Shown here: positions 1-9,043 of the stretch, in pieces
Numbering within the stretch: position 1 is the first letter of the stretch
How the letters are laid out: each line of letters starts with the position of its first letter
NCBI RefSeq assembly: GCF_947500075.1
Contig: NZ_CANMQS010000013.1
Location: 1 to 49,185 of the forward strand
DNA length: 49,185 nucleotides
Reading direction: 5' to 3'
Origin: an uncultured Sulfitobacter sp.
GTDB lineage: Bacteria; Pseudomonadota; Alphaproteobacteria; Rhodobacterales; Rhodobacteraceae
The notes under the pieces: generated by a model
Database searches by the model: none
Seen by the model: the letters and a program-made list of their open reading frames with translations, nothing else
What the model was told of the DNA's origin: nothing
Translations under genes and position numbers: made by a program

Positions 1-77
1 GCACGGGGGCAGGCGGTCAGAGGAGTGAGTTTACAAGCCTTCTCAGTGCCTTTTCTTCGTGGTTCTGATTTGGTCGA
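1..77. repeat. 77-bp terminal direct repeat, left copy
   Basis: The first 77 bases are identical to 49109-49185. An exact overlap of this odd length is what an assembler leaves at the ends of a circular contig, so the molecule should be read as a circle of about 49,108 bp. No gene crosses the join. The combined gap from 49041 through the join to 148 separates an esterase gene from the start of the large beta-helix gene, both on the minus strand. Confidence 0.93.
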
Positions 78-148
78 ACTGTGGCAATTTGCGGACAGGT
101 GGCTAAAATCCGCTTATAAATTGGCCTTAAATCAGGGGTTTGGCGGCC

Positions 149-1627
149 TTACGCCGGGCGCATGACCAGCGCATGCAGGCTGGGCACCTGCACAGGGGCG
201 GCGTAGCTGCACGTGATGGCGCGCGTCACCGCGGGCCCTGCGGGCTGCACCGACCAGCCGGCGTGGATGGCCATGTTACCTGCGGCAATCGGCGCGGTGC
301 TGGTGGTGTCCAGATCAAAGCTGGCGCTGGTCGCAGGGCCCGACAGGCTGCCCGAAGCCGCAAAGACCAGATCACCCGCTGCCGCATCCACATCCAGGTT
401 CAAAGCGGTGTGACCTGTGCCGGTCTCCAGCCTGCGGGCAAAGCCTGCGGGGGTGGCCAGCCCTGCGCGCGCGCCATAGACGGGCAGGGCGACAAAGCCC
501 AACTGCCCGCTGCGCGGAATGCTGTCAAAACGCACATCCACATCCCCGGTGGTCCCGTCCGGCACAGATCCGGTGAACAGGGTCAGCCCGCACATGCTGT
601 TGCCAAAGCTGGGAAAGCCCATGCGCATCATGTCCACACCGCCCACCTGCACCGACAGGGGCTGCGGGCCGAAGTTGCCCCGCACCACCAGCGCCAGCAC
701 GATCTGCCGGTCTGCCGCAGGGGTACCAAGGGCGACAGTGCTGACCTGGGCCGTCAGGCTCGCCGGCAGATCATGGCGCGCCAGCGCACCTGTGGTGATC
801 ACGCCACCCTGTGAAAGGCTGGTGTTGGCCTCCGCCGCCTTGAACCCCGCATGATACTGCGCCCCGAACCGCGTGGCCGATGCCGCATCCAGATGCAGCC
901 CGTCCGACAGCGTCGCCTCCACCGGGCTGGAAGGGTCGGCATAGCCGGTAAAGGCATGGGTGTTGGGCATCGCCTGCACCGCGTTCTGGATGGCGCTGGT
1001 GTCATAGGTCCCGGTGACGTTCAGGAAATGCCCGCCCAGCACGATGGGCGTATCCGCCGTGGCCCAGGTGATGTCGCTGCGAAACGCGGTGACAAAACTG
1101 CTCAGCGCGCTGGCATAACCTGCCCGTGCGGCAGGGGTCTTGGCGTCTGCCTCCCCCTGATGCCACAGGATGCCTTTGAGCACCGATCCCGCCGGCGCCG
1201 CGGCAAGGGCCGCGTTCACCCGCGCGACAGCCTGCGCATAGACCGCGTCACCGGGGTTCCATTCATCATCCTCAAAGCCGGTGCCGCCCCGGCCGGCACC
1301 AATCAGGCGCAGGGTCACGCCGGGGTTTTCGGCCAGATAGCTGGCGGCAAAGGCGCGCGCAAAGCCGAAGTTGGCGCCTGTAGCGGGCCGCGCGATGGCC
1401 TCGGGCTCCGCCACCCCATGGGACAGGCGCGATCCAATCGCCCCCCAGGTGTCATCACTGCGCCATTCCATCACGCCTGCCGGAAAATCCCCGCCATCAT
1501 CCGCCGCCCGGCCGACACTGTTGGATTGCCCGGCCACGACGAAGACATGGGATGTCGGTGGCGGCGGTGGGGTCTCCCCGGTCCCGCCCCGCTGCTGGTG
1601 GTTCATAGACATCCCGATCCCGATCAT
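149..1627 (-). CDS. SGNH / sialate O-acetylesterase-like carbohydrate esterase
   Basis: A 492-aa protein with the SASA/CE6-type SGNH hydrolase signature: GQSN (about 33-36, nucleophile Ser35), GxGGTGF (about 112-118), WHQGE (155-159) and DGLHLD (242-247, catalytic Asp/His). Known members remove O-acetyl groups from carbohydrates. Here the likely target is the plasmid-encoded polysaccharide, matching the acyltransferase at 43422. There is no Sec signal peptide; the N-terminus is Met-rich and then a run of prolines. The C-terminal half (about 280-492) is beta-rich and recalls carbohydrate-binding or phage tail-fibre domains, but I cannot name the family. AAGGGA seven bases upstream supports the ATG at 1627. 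Export route is unknown; type I secretion or a virion-associated role are possible. Confidence 0.85.
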   Translation of the reverse strand: MIGIGMSMNHQQRGGTGETPPPPPTSHVFVVAGQSNSVGRAADDGGDFPAGVMEWRSDDTWGAIGSRLSHGVAEPEAIARPATGANFGFARAFAASYLAENPGVTLRLIGAGRGGTGFEDDEWNPGDAVYAQAVARVNAALAAAPAGSVLKGILWHQGEADAKTPAARAGYASALSSFVTAFRSDITWATADTPIVLGGHFLNVTGTYDTSAIQNAVQAMPNTHAFTGYADPSSPVEATLSDGLHLDAASATRFGAQYHAGFKAAEANTSLSQGGVITTGALARHDLPASLTAQVSTVALGTPAADRQIVLALVVRGNFGPQPLSVQVGGVDMMRMGFPSFGNSMCGLTLFTGSVPDGTTGDVDVRFDSIPRSGQLGFVALPVYGARAGLATPAGFARRLETGTGHTALNLDVDAAAGDLVFAASGSLSGPATSASFDLDTTSTAPIAAGNMAIHAGWSVQPAGPAVTRAITCSYAAPVQVPSLHALVMRPA

Positions 1628-1764
1628 GGCGCATCCCTTTGGCTCAAATGATCCGGGGCCATGGGTGAAATCTCAGGCCTGTCGGATCAGAGCGGCGGGT
1701 TATACGCCAGCTTTGGGGTCTGTTGCCTGTTGCGGTGCGAAAGAACGGTGATCGGGTGTGCGTT

Positions 1765-3072
1765 TCAGGGCCGCTCCACCGCGCCCAGATCGGGTTTGGC
1801 CCCGCGCAGATGGCCAAAAAGATCCCGCGCCGGCGCATGGGTCGGGGCGGCGGCATCCACCAGCCCGCCATCGGCCTTGGGGGTGAAATCCCCCGCGTAA
1901 GGGGCTTCAAGCCGTCTGGCGGGGTAGCGTTCGACCAGGTTCTGGCGGTTGGTGAGGGACTGGGTTTCCTTGGTGAGATTGTATTTGGGCGCAATGTTGT
2001 TGGCCACGACCATCCGGCGGGAGGGCCGCCCGTCGCCATGGCTGAACACCCCGATCCAGGGGCGGTCCACCCCGGCTTCATCGCGGTGCAGCACGGTGTT
2101 GTTGGTGATGGTGCTGTTGATCCCGCCATAGACCGATATGCCGTGATAGGCCGATACCATCACCAGATTATTGGTGATGCGCAGCCCCTCAAACATCCCG
2201 TCAAACAGCCCGATCCCTTGCAGATCACAGACCAAAGCCGGGGCCGTGCGGCCGCGCCATTCAAGGATGATGTTGTTCTCGATGGTCAGGTTTTTCAGTG
2301 TGCCGGTGCCGGGGCGGCCATCCGCACCCACCGACCAGGCCTGAATGCCGTCGTCGTGGTGATCGTCAAGCTTGATGCAATCCTCGATCCGGTTGCCCCG
2401 CACAACCACATTGTCTGTCGTCACGTTGATCCCGTCCTGGCTGAAGCCCCGGATCACATTGCCCTCAATCCGCGCCCCTTTGCCTGTCACGCCGATCCCG
2501 CCGCCCAGCCCTGTGAAGGTACTGCTCAGCACGGCACTTTGTGTCCCACGCAACAGGATGCCGGCCCTGCGCGCCTTGAGCCAGGTGCCACGAGACCAGC
2601 CTGGATAGGTTTGCGCATTCTCCCGCCCACGGACATCCAGATTGCGAAACGTGATGCCTTGCGTGCTGCCCGTGGCAAGGATCATATGGCCTGTCTCTGC
2701 GGGGGGAGGTTGATCTGGCCAGACCTGTAGCCCGTCAAAGATCAGGTTTTCGCTGCGATCCACCACCAGACCTGTGATCCGTGCCTGTGCGCCCGTCGCA
2801 GGCCGGATCGTCACGGCACGGTTAAACCGCACACCTTTGATTGTGATCTTGCCATGGTTCCCAGCCTGCAGGGCAATCTCGTCACCTGCGGACACAGCCC
2901 CTGCCTGCAACAGCGCCCCCAGCGAGGGCCATACCCCGTCGCGGGCTGTGGCACCGGGGGGGGCAACCTGATGGATATCCGCCCAAAGTGCCTGTGCGGG
3001 CAACAGGCACAGCAGTGTGACACTCATCCTTTTCATGACGGTGATAAAACGCTGCCATCCGAACCTGTGCAT
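1765..3072 (-). CDS. Secreted right-handed parallel beta-helix protein
   Basis: A 435-aa protein with a Sec signal peptide (basic MHRFGWQRF start, hydrophobic core, cleavage near ALWA-D). Repeated short strands with N and G turns follow (NLIFDGLQV, ITFRNLDV, ARIEGNVI, LTIENNII, LRITNNLV), the pattern of right-handed beta-helix proteins of the polysaccharide lyase, epimerase and NosD type. The ATG at 3072 is chosen over an in-frame upstream ATG at 3207 because GGAAGGAAG precedes it and the signal peptide then starts correctly. It diverges from wzy. In exopolysaccharide loci such proteins commonly cleave, epimerise or bind the polymer. No catalytic residues can be assigned by eye, so the activity is open. 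Confidence 0.85.
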   Translation of the reverse strand: MHRFGWQRFITVMKRMSVTLLCLLPAQALWADIHQVAPPGATARDGVWPSLGALLQAGAVSAGDEIALQAGNHGKITIKGVRFNRAVTIRPATGAQARITGLVVDRSENLIFDGLQVWPDQPPPAETGHMILATGSTQGITFRNLDVRGRENAQTYPGWSRGTWLKARRAGILLRGTQSAVLSSTFTGLGGGIGVTGKGARIEGNVIRGFSQDGINVTTDNVVVRGNRIEDCIKLDDHHDDGIQAWSVGADGRPGTGTLKNLTIENNIILEWRGRTAPALVCDLQGIGLFDGMFEGLRITNNLVMVSAYHGISVYGGINSTITNNTVLHRDEAGVDRPWIGVFSHGDGRPSRRMVVANNIAPKYNLTKETQSLTNRQNLVERYPARRLEAPYAGDFTPKADGGLVDAAAPTHAPARDLFGHLRGAKPDLGAVERP

Positions 3073-3230
3073 CTTGTCTTCCTTCCAGCAAAAGGTCGCG
3101 AAACCACCCCGGATTAACCGCATTTTCCAATGATAATGGCAAGGCGTCCCAGCTGTCTGTGTCTCATCGCTTGTCATAGAATGCGGGTGCAGAATGTGGC
3201 ATAGCAAAACAAACGTCGCGGAAAGGCATC

Positions 3231-4703
3231 ATGCCCAAGTATACCCGGTTTCCCCCTAAAGAGGTCACACAGCCCGCTGTCACGCCGCCTCCTGAAGAAC
3301 GGGAGAAGCCGGTTGCACAGCCACCTGCGCGCCGCGCTGTGATCAATGCAGAAGAGAAATCCCTCAACTGGCTTGTACCGCTTTTGATGTGGAGCCTGAT
3401 CATCCCGGTGATCGTGAACCTGGGGCCCTTGCGGCTCAGCCCCAACCGTTTGATCCTGGTTTTGAGCATCGTGCCCTTGGTGGTCCTGTGGCTTACCGGC
3501 TCTGCAGGACGTATCCGGACGGCAGATATTCTGGTCATCTTCAGCAGCCTTTGGTTTGCCCTCAGCCTTATCATCTATGGCGGCGCGCCCTTTATCGAAA
3601 ATGCAGGCATCACGGGCATTGAAATGTTGGGGCCCTATCTGATGGCGCGCTGTTTCATCCGCACCGAGGCGCAATATGCAAAACTGATCCGCACCCTGTA
3701 TTGGATCGCGGCGGTGCTTGCCCCCATTGCGGCGATTGAATCTTTTACCGGTATCCGTGTGCTGCGGGCCCTGTTCGATCCGCTGTTCGTGACGTTCCCT
3801 TATGGCAGCAACGTCAGGTGGGATCTGATCCGGGCGCAGGCAGGCTTTGAACACCCGATCCTCTTTGGATGTTTCACAGCGTTTTTGTTTTCACCGATCT
3901 ACTTTTCCCTGCGGCTGCGCATGTCGGCTGTCAAAGCGTTTATCGTGGCGTTGCCGGTCCCTATTGCGACGTTCTTTGCGCTTTCGATGGGGGCGTATCT
4001 GGGGCTGATCATCCAGTTCATGTTGATCGGCTGGGCATTCATGACCCGCAAACTGACGAAGCGCTGGTATATTTTGTCAGGGTTGGTTCTGTTTGCGTAT
4101 GTTTTTGTCGATGTCCTGTCCAACCGCACACCGTTTGAGGTTTTCATCAGCTATCTGACATTTGATGTCAGTACAGCCTATTGGCGCGTGCTGATCTTTA
4201 CCTTCGGGGTCCAGAATGTCTGGGCCAATCCAATATTTGGCATCGGGCTGGGGGACTGGTTCCGCCCCGATTTCATGTACAGTTCCAGCGTCGACAATTT
4301 CTGGCTGGTGATGGCCATGCGCCATGGCATTCCCGGCTTTGCGCTGATTACAGGGGCCTATCTTGCTGTGATGACCGCCCTCATCCGCAGCAAGCCGTCA
4401 CAGACATCCGTTCAGGTCCATCGGCGGGCATTGGTGTTTTCGCTGATCGGGCTGGGCGTTGCGATCATTACCGTGCACCTGTGGAATGCGACGTTCGTGT
4501 TTTTCATGTTCATGCTGGGGGCTGGGGTCTGGATGGCGGACGCGCCGCAGGCTGAAGAAGATCCCAAAGGGGCCAAGACACCGTCTCAGCCGACAGGACG
4601 TTCTGTCACTGCACGCGCGGCACCGCCGCACCCCGCCACATCGCCCGCAGCGTCGGATCGAACCCGCTCACCCGCAGCACGCAGATCATCAACACCCCCT
4701 TGA
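3231..4703 (+). CDS. wzy: Wzy-like polysaccharide polymerase (O-antigen ligase family)
   Basis: A 490-aa integral membrane protein: a cytoplasmic proline-rich N-terminus (about 1-45) followed by roughly ten to twelve hydrophobic segments and a larger periplasmic loop carrying NVRWDLIRAQAGFEHPILFG, the layout of O-antigen ligase/polymerase proteins. It would join lipid-linked repeat units in the periplasm. GGAAAGG five bases upstream fits the ATG. The last 33 or so residues are low-complexity Pro/Ala/Arg/Ser and are encoded antisense to the 3' end of the flippase gene at 4606-4703, so that tail probably arose by loss of an earlier stop. Polymerase and ligase cannot be told apart by sequence; the cluster favours polymerase. 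Confidence 0.85.
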   Translation: MPKYTRFPPKEVTQPAVTPPPEEREKPVAQPPARRAVINAEEKSLNWLVPLLMWSLIIPVIVNLGPLRLSPNRLILVLSIVPLVVLWLTGSAGRIRTADILVIFSSLWFALSLIIYGGAPFIENAGITGIEMLGPYLMARCFIRTEAQYAKLIRTLYWIAAVLAPIAAIESFTGIRVLRALFDPLFVTFPYGSNVRWDLIRAQAGFEHPILFGCFTAFLFSPIYFSLRLRMSAVKAFIVALPVPIATFFALSMGAYLGLIIQFMLIGWAFMTRKLTKRWYILSGLVLFAYVFVDVLSNRTPFEVFISYLTFDVSTAYWRVLIFTFGVQNVWANPIFGIGLGDWFRPDFMYSSSVDNFWLVMAMRHGIPGFALITGAYLAVMTALIRSKPSQTSVQVHRRALVFSLIGLGVAIITVHLWNATFVFFMFMLGAGVWMADAPQAEEDPKGAKTPSQPTGRSVTARAAPPHPATSPAASDRTRSPAARRSSTPP

Positions 4704-5955
4704 AAAAGAGGACGGCAATAAAGGTGGCGCAGGCGGCTCCCATCATGCCGTAGATCGGGATCAGGGTCAGGTTCAGGGTCAGATTTACCACCAAGGCGGC
4801 AAGGGAGACCATCAGCACCAACCGCTCATGGCCCAGTGTGATGAGAATAACCACCACAGGCCCGCATAGGATACCAAGCATCTGTGCGACCACCAGCACC
4901 CGCAACACCGGCGCGGCAGGCAGAAAATCAGCCCCAAAAAGACCCATGTAAAGGCTGGCCCCCAAGCCCAGCACGACACAGATGCCGCCCCCCAACAGGG
5001 CCGCAAGCTGTGCGCCTTGCGTGATCAGCCGTTGCCCTTCGACATGTGCAGCGTCTTGATCTTCTCCGGCGAGCGTGCGCGACAGCATCGGCCCCAGCAC
5101 CTGCATCGCCACACTATTGGCAATCAGCATCAGATCCGCCCCCCGTGAGGCAGCCCGGTACCGCCCCACATCCGCCGCCTCCGCCAGCACCCCGATCATC
5201 AGCACATCCAGATTGGTCTGCATCTGGCTTGCGAAAGTCATCACCAGCAAAGGCAAAGACGCCGTCAGCCACAACTTTGGTGTGAACTGTCTGCCGCCTT
5301 GACCGGCATCCCCGGCAGGCAACGCCGCCAGCGCCCGCCGCGCCAACAGGATCATGCACATCAGCACCGCCATGCCGACCATCACCGACAGGCCGAACAC
5401 CTCCCGCGCCCCCAGCTCAAACCCCAGATAGATCGCCAGACCCAGAACACTCAGAAACACCACCTGCCGCAGCAAGGTCTCCATCAGCTGCGATTGCACC
5501 ACCCGTTGAAACCCTGCCAGCAGGGCCGAGACGTTCAGGATCAGCGCATGTACCGCGATGCCCGCCACCAGCCAGCCTGCGGCAATCGGCAGGACCAGCC
5601 GCCCGCTGCCTTCCAGCCAGAACAGCACCGCCGCCACAATCGCGCACAGGGTCAGGATCAACCCGAATTGCAGCGTCAGAAACCCGCGCAGCAACCCGGT
5701 CTGCCCACGCACCACGAAACGCGGCAGTTCGCGCACCGACAGCTGTTCCATCCCCAGGCTCATCAGAATGCCTGTGATCACCACGCAGGTGAAAGCGTAG
5801 GTATAGACGCCAAAAGCCTCCACCCCCAACAGCCGCGCGATCACAACAGAGCCCAGAAACTGCAAGCCAAGCCCGGCGATGCGGATGCCGAAATTGCCGC
5901 TCACACGGCGGCGGAACGAAGACATGGGTCTGGGCGTGTCTGACGGGTCGCTCAT
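4606..5955 (-). CDS. wzx: Wzx-like oligosaccharide flippase
   Basis: A 449-aa polytopic protein with about twelve transmembrane segments and the start typical of polysaccharide biosynthesis flippases (FGIRIAGLGLQFLGSVVIAR, then GVEAFGVYTYAF). Members move undecaprenyl-diphosphate-linked repeat units across the inner membrane for Wzy. GAGGAAAA lies upstream of the ATG at 5955. Its 3' end overlaps that of wzy by 98 bp, tail to tail, and its start faces the sulfotransferase gene across a short divergent region. Length and hydrophobicity are normal for the MOP superfamily. Confidence 0.88.
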   Translation of the reverse strand: MSDPSDTPRPMSSFRRRVSGNFGIRIAGLGLQFLGSVVIARLLGVEAFGVYTYAFTCVVITGILMSLGMEQLSVRELPRFVVRGQTGLLRGFLTLQFGLILTLCAIVAAVLFWLEGSGRLVLPIAAGWLVAGIAVHALILNVSALLAGFQRVVQSQLMETLLRQVVFLSVLGLAIYLGFELGAREVFGLSVMVGMAVLMCMILLARRALAALPAGDAGQGGRQFTPKLWLTASLPLLVMTFASQMQTNLDVLMIGVLAEAADVGRYRAASRGADLMLIANSVAMQVLGPMLSRTLAGEDQDAAHVEGQRLITQGAQLAALLGGGICVVLGLGASLYMGLFGADFLPAAPVLRVLVVAQMLGILCGPVVVILITLGHERLVLMVSLAALVVNLTLNLTLIPIYGMMGAACATFIAVLFFKGVLMICVLRVSGFDPTLRAMWRGAAVPRVQ

Positions 5956-6097
5956 CAGGGTGTTTTCCTCATTACCCGCCGGGTTGTGAACACTTTATTA
6001 ACCATAAGCGCCTTTGCTGACCCCGGACAGAGAGGGGACCGCGCCGCCTGTGGCGCTTGAAACACCCTCCAGACAACTTGGCAAGGGAATGCGCGTT
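5956..6097. promoter_or_regulatory. Divergent promoter region, wzx / sulfotransferase
   Basis: About 140 bp between two diverging genes, so it must hold promoters for both. It includes an A/T-rich stretch around 5983-6007 with a TTAACC half-site at 5996-6001. I cannot assign -35 and -10 boxes with confidence. Confidence 0.4.
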
Positions 6098-7000
6098 ATG
6101 GTGCAAGGGACGGACACCCGGATTTTCGTGATGGGATGCTCACGCGGGGGGACCACCGTGGTGCAGCGCAGGCTGGCGGAGAGGCTGAACCTCTATACCC
6201 TGCCGGAGACGCGGTTTTTCTCCAACCTGCTGGGCAACGCGGAAGAGCGGCTCTTTCCCCAGACCGCACGGCCCCGGCCCCCTGTACGCAAGTTCACCTC
6301 CGGTGTGCGTGAAAAACTCGGGCGCAGCACCGGGCGGGAACATGTCCACCTTGAAGGCATCACCCTGCCACGGGCGCGCAAATGGACGCGGGTGCAGCAG
6401 CGCACGGCGCAATTTGTGGCCGGGCTGGACCGGGCGGCGGTGGCCGGCGGGCACATCGGCTGGCTGGAGAAATCACCGACCCACACCCATTACGCAGCTG
6501 ACATCCACCGTCTGGTGCCGGAGGCCTGGATGATCCACATCATCCGCGATCCGCGTGATACGGTTGCCTCCATCTGGGATGCTGCACAGCGCTACGGTGA
6601 TCCCTGGGGCGTGATCTATGACCGGATTGAGCGGGCCGTGGACAAATGGAACGCCGCCACCCGTGCTTCTGCCGCGATGGTGGGCGCGCGCCGCCAGATC
6701 TTCATGTCCTACCAGCAGTTCACGGAAAATCCCCGGACCGCCCTTGACCATATTGCCCGGACCATTGGCGTGCCCCAAAGCCCCGTGTCCGCCGCCCGGA
6801 CCCGGATCGCCACCCCGTCAGAACCCTGGAAAGCCGATGCGCTGGCCGCACCGATCCATCCGGCACGCTCCAAATGGCGCAGTGCGCTGACGGGGGCAGA
6901 ACGCACAGCGGTCGAGGCGCAGCTTTGCCCGCAGGCGCTGGCCTTTCTGGACAATCTGACCCGGCAGCCCCTGATGGAGGCGCCGCGCCATGTTGCATGA
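6098..7000 (+). CDS. Sulfotransferase family protein
   Basis: About 300 aa with the two PAPS-binding signatures of the family: GCSRGGTT near the N-terminus (about 13-20, the 5'-phosphosulfate loop) and IRDPRDTVAS (about 149-158, the 3'-phosphate motif). It would transfer sulfate from PAPS to a hydroxyl, here most plausibly a sugar of the repeat unit. The ATG at 6098 is chosen because AAGGGA (6083-6088) is nine bases upstream; an ATG at 6089 and a TTG at 6014 are alternatives in frame. The downstream glycosyltransferase starts 11 bp before its stop, so the two are translationally coupled. No PAPS-forming genes are on the plasmid; the host must supply PAPS. Confidence 0.85.
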   Translation: MVQGTDTRIFVMGCSRGGTTVVQRRLAERLNLYTLPETRFFSNLLGNAEERLFPQTARPRPPVRKFTSGVREKLGRSTGREHVHLEGITLPRARKWTRVQQRTAQFVAGLDRAAVAGGHIGWLEKSPTHTHYAADIHRLVPEAWMIHIIRDPRDTVASIWDAAQRYGDPWGVIYDRIERAVDKWNAATRASAAMVGARRQIFMSYQQFTENPRTALDHIARTIGVPQSPVSAARTRIATPSEPWKADALAAPIHPARSKWRSALTGAERTAVEAQLCPQALAFLDNLTRQPLMEAPRHVA

Positions 7001-8006
7001 GCCCATTGCCCATCCCGATCTGGCGCGGGGCGGACCGGTTCAGCGCTGGGATGATCTGAGCTTTTCCATCATCCTGCCCGTCTACAACCGCGCCCATAGC
7101 ATCGGGGCCGCTCTCACCTCCCTGCTGGCGCAAACCCGACCGGCGGAGGAGATCATCGTGGTCGATGACGGCTCCACCGATGATCTGGAGGCTGCCCTTG
7201 CGCCCTATCGTGCGCATGTCCGGCTGATCCGTCAGGCCAATGCCGGTGTGGCTGCTGCGCGCAATGCAGGGGCTGCGGCGGCGCGGGGGGGCTGGCTGAC
7301 GTTTCAGGATTCCGATGATCTCTGGACGCGGGACCATCTGGCCACCGTGGTGCGCGATCTGACCCATGCACCCGGTGACACCGTCGCGCATCTGGGTGAT
7401 GTGACCTATACCGGGGACGGCTATGTTGAGCAGTTGTTCGCCATCAAGAACCGGACTTTCCCGCAAGACCATGCGGAACGCATCGCAGACCCGCTGCCGC
7501 TGGTGATCTCCGGCATGACCCTGCAAGGGGCGGCTGTCCGGCGGGACGTCTTTGCCCGGCTGGAAGGCTTTGATGCGGGCATGCGGATGCTGTCGGACAC
7601 CGCGTTCTTTTGCCAGCTGGCGCTGGAGGGACCTTTCGCAGTGACCGGCCATACACTGGCCGAGATCCGCAGGCTGCCCGGCGACGCAGAGGCCATCACC
7701 AGCCTGCACCGCAAGAACGCGGTCTATGCCCGGCAGATGCACGTGCGGGGCCTGGCGGCATTGGCGGCGCGCAGGTTGCCTTCGGGACAACAGAAACTGG
7801 CCGACCGCGCTCTGTCCGGGGCGGAATTCCGTCTGGCGCAGGCCCTGCATGGCCGTGATCCGCGCGCTGCCCGCGCGCTGTTGTGGCAGGCCGCCCGGCG
7901 CCATCCCTCACCCCTCAAAGGCTGGATCAAATCCCAGATCGCCGCTATCATGGGGGCTCCCGGCTACCGCTGGGCTCTGTCCGACAGCAGTCTGGACCGC
8001 AGCTAA
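6990..8006 (+). CDS. Family 2 glycosyltransferase
   Basis: A 338-aa GT-A enzyme. The opening strand SIILPVYNRAHSIGAAL (about 26-42), DDGSTD (59-64) and QDSDD (106-110, the metal/nucleotide-sugar DXD) are classical GT2. It should add one sugar to the lipid-linked repeat unit on the cytoplasmic face; donor and linkage cannot be read. Its ATG overlaps the sulfotransferase stop region by 11 bp, and the next glycosyltransferase begins 12 bp after its own stop, giving a three-gene transcription unit. Confidence 0.9.
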   Translation: MLHEPIAHPDLARGGPVQRWDDLSFSIILPVYNRAHSIGAALTSLLAQTRPAEEIIVVDDGSTDDLEAALAPYRAHVRLIRQANAGVAAARNAGAAAARGGWLTFQDSDDLWTRDHLATVVRDLTHAPGDTVAHLGDVTYTGDGYVEQLFAIKNRTFPQDHAERIADPLPLVISGMTLQGAAVRRDVFARLEGFDAGMRMLSDTAFFCQLALEGPFAVTGHTLAEIRRLPGDAEAITSLHRKNAVYARQMHVRGLAALAARRLPSGQQKLADRALSGAEFRLAQALHGRDPRAARALLWQAARRHPSPLKGWIKSQIAAIMGAPGYRWALSDSSLDRS

Positions 8007-8017
8007 GAAAGAGCGAT

Positions 8018-8821
8018 GTGCGCGACCCTGATGATGTGCTGGCCGATCTGTGCGTGATCGCCCTTGTAAATGATGATGCGAGCCTTGCGCACAACCTTGA
8101 GACCTCTGACCTGCTGACCCGCCAGGGCGTGCCGCTGCATATCGAGCGTGGGGCGGCTTCGGCCTCCATCGGCTACAATGCCGGTCTGGATGCCACGACG
8201 GCGGGCATCGTGGTGCTGGCCCATCAGGACGTCTATTTCCCCCCCGGCTGGCATGTGCATCTGGCCCGCGCCATCGCGGATGTGGAGCGGATCGACCCCG
8301 ATTGGGCGGTGCTGGCGCCTTTTGGCATGTGTGCGGAGACGGACGCGCATATCGGTGATGTCTGGTCCACCGGCATCAGCCGCCGGGTGGGCGAACGGGT
8401 CAGCGCACCCCGTGCGGTGCAAAGCGTGGATGAGCTGGTGATCGTGCTGCGCCGCGCCTCCGGCCTGCGGTTCGATCCCGCGCTGCCGCGGTATCACCTC
8501 TATGGCACCGATCTGGTGCAGATGGCCTGGGCGGCGGGCAAGGGCGCCTATGTGGCCGCGATGCCGGTGGTGCACAACGATGATTTCAAAGCGGCTTTAG
8601 GCGCGGATTTCACCGAGAGCTATGCGTTTGTGCGGCGCAAATGGCAGGCGGTGCTGCCGCTGCGGACGCCTGTTTTGTGGGTGACCAAACGGGGGTTCGG
8701 GTTGCTGCGCTACCGGTTCCGGGCTTGGCGGGGGCTGTCGAAACGGCGGGCTCTGGCGGGGGATACAAGTGTCTCACCGAAGGTTTATGCGGTGCAGTGT
8801 GGGTGGGAAGACGCGGGGTGA
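8018..8821 (+). CDS. Glycosyltransferase-like protein (StrF-type GT2 fold)
   Basis: About 267 aa. The central region (GAASASIGYNAGLDATTAGIVVLAHQDVYFPPGW, given here in parts: IGYNAGLD, then HQDVYFPPGW at about 69-78) matches the StrF-like GT-A group, in which HQDV replaces the usual DXD. A GTG at 8018 is taken as start: it lies 12 bp after the preceding stop, behind AAGAAAGAG. An in-frame ATG at 7883 would overlap the preceding gene by more than 120 bp without similarity to the family, so I reject it. Role inferred as sugar transfer in the same repeat unit. Confidence 0.75.
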   Translation: MRDPDDVLADLCVIALVNDDASLAHNLETSDLLTRQGVPLHIERGAASASIGYNAGLDATTAGIVVLAHQDVYFPPGWHVHLARAIADVERIDPDWAVLAPFGMCAETDAHIGDVWSTGISRRVGERVSAPRAVQSVDELVIVLRRASGLRFDPALPRYHLYGTDLVQMAWAAGKGAYVAAMPVVHNDDFKAALGADFTESYAFVRRKWQAVLPLRTPVLWVTKRGFGLLRYRFRAWRGLSKRRALAGDTSVSPKVYAVQCGWEDAG

Positions 8822-9043
8822 ACGCCTTGGCAGAACATGACATCCAGAGCGAAAGACATGTGAGTTCATATTTATCATAATCCGCATTACTGGTGGTATC
8901 GCTCACAGCCCGGCACATTCTAAACTGGGTTGCGACATTTCCCCTATCTTTCTGAAAAGCAAGGAGAATGAAAGATTGCGCACGCGGCGAAATGATTAGA
9001 CATTGCAAAGTTGGAGTAGATTTACAGACTTTGGGGAAAGAGG
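8822..9043. other. A/T-richer gap before the unknown gene
   Basis: 222 bp without a gene and visibly richer in A/T than the flanks. It carries ATCGCTCACA at 8898-8907 and ACTGGGTTGCGACA at 8924-8937; both words recur on the far side of the next gene at 9812-9835. No terminator hairpin or clear promoter boxes are seen. Confidence 0.4.

Noticed and set aside
1..77. Terminal repeat considered as phage terminal redundancy or a transposon long repeat
   Set aside because: No phage packaging or transposase genes; plasmid rep and par genes and an exact 77-bp overlap fit a circular assembly.
8610..9008. A 132-codon minus-strand frame overlapping the glycosyltransferase end and the gap
   Set aside because: No ribosome binding site, Pro/Ser/Thr-rich shadow composition, most of it antisense to a real gene.
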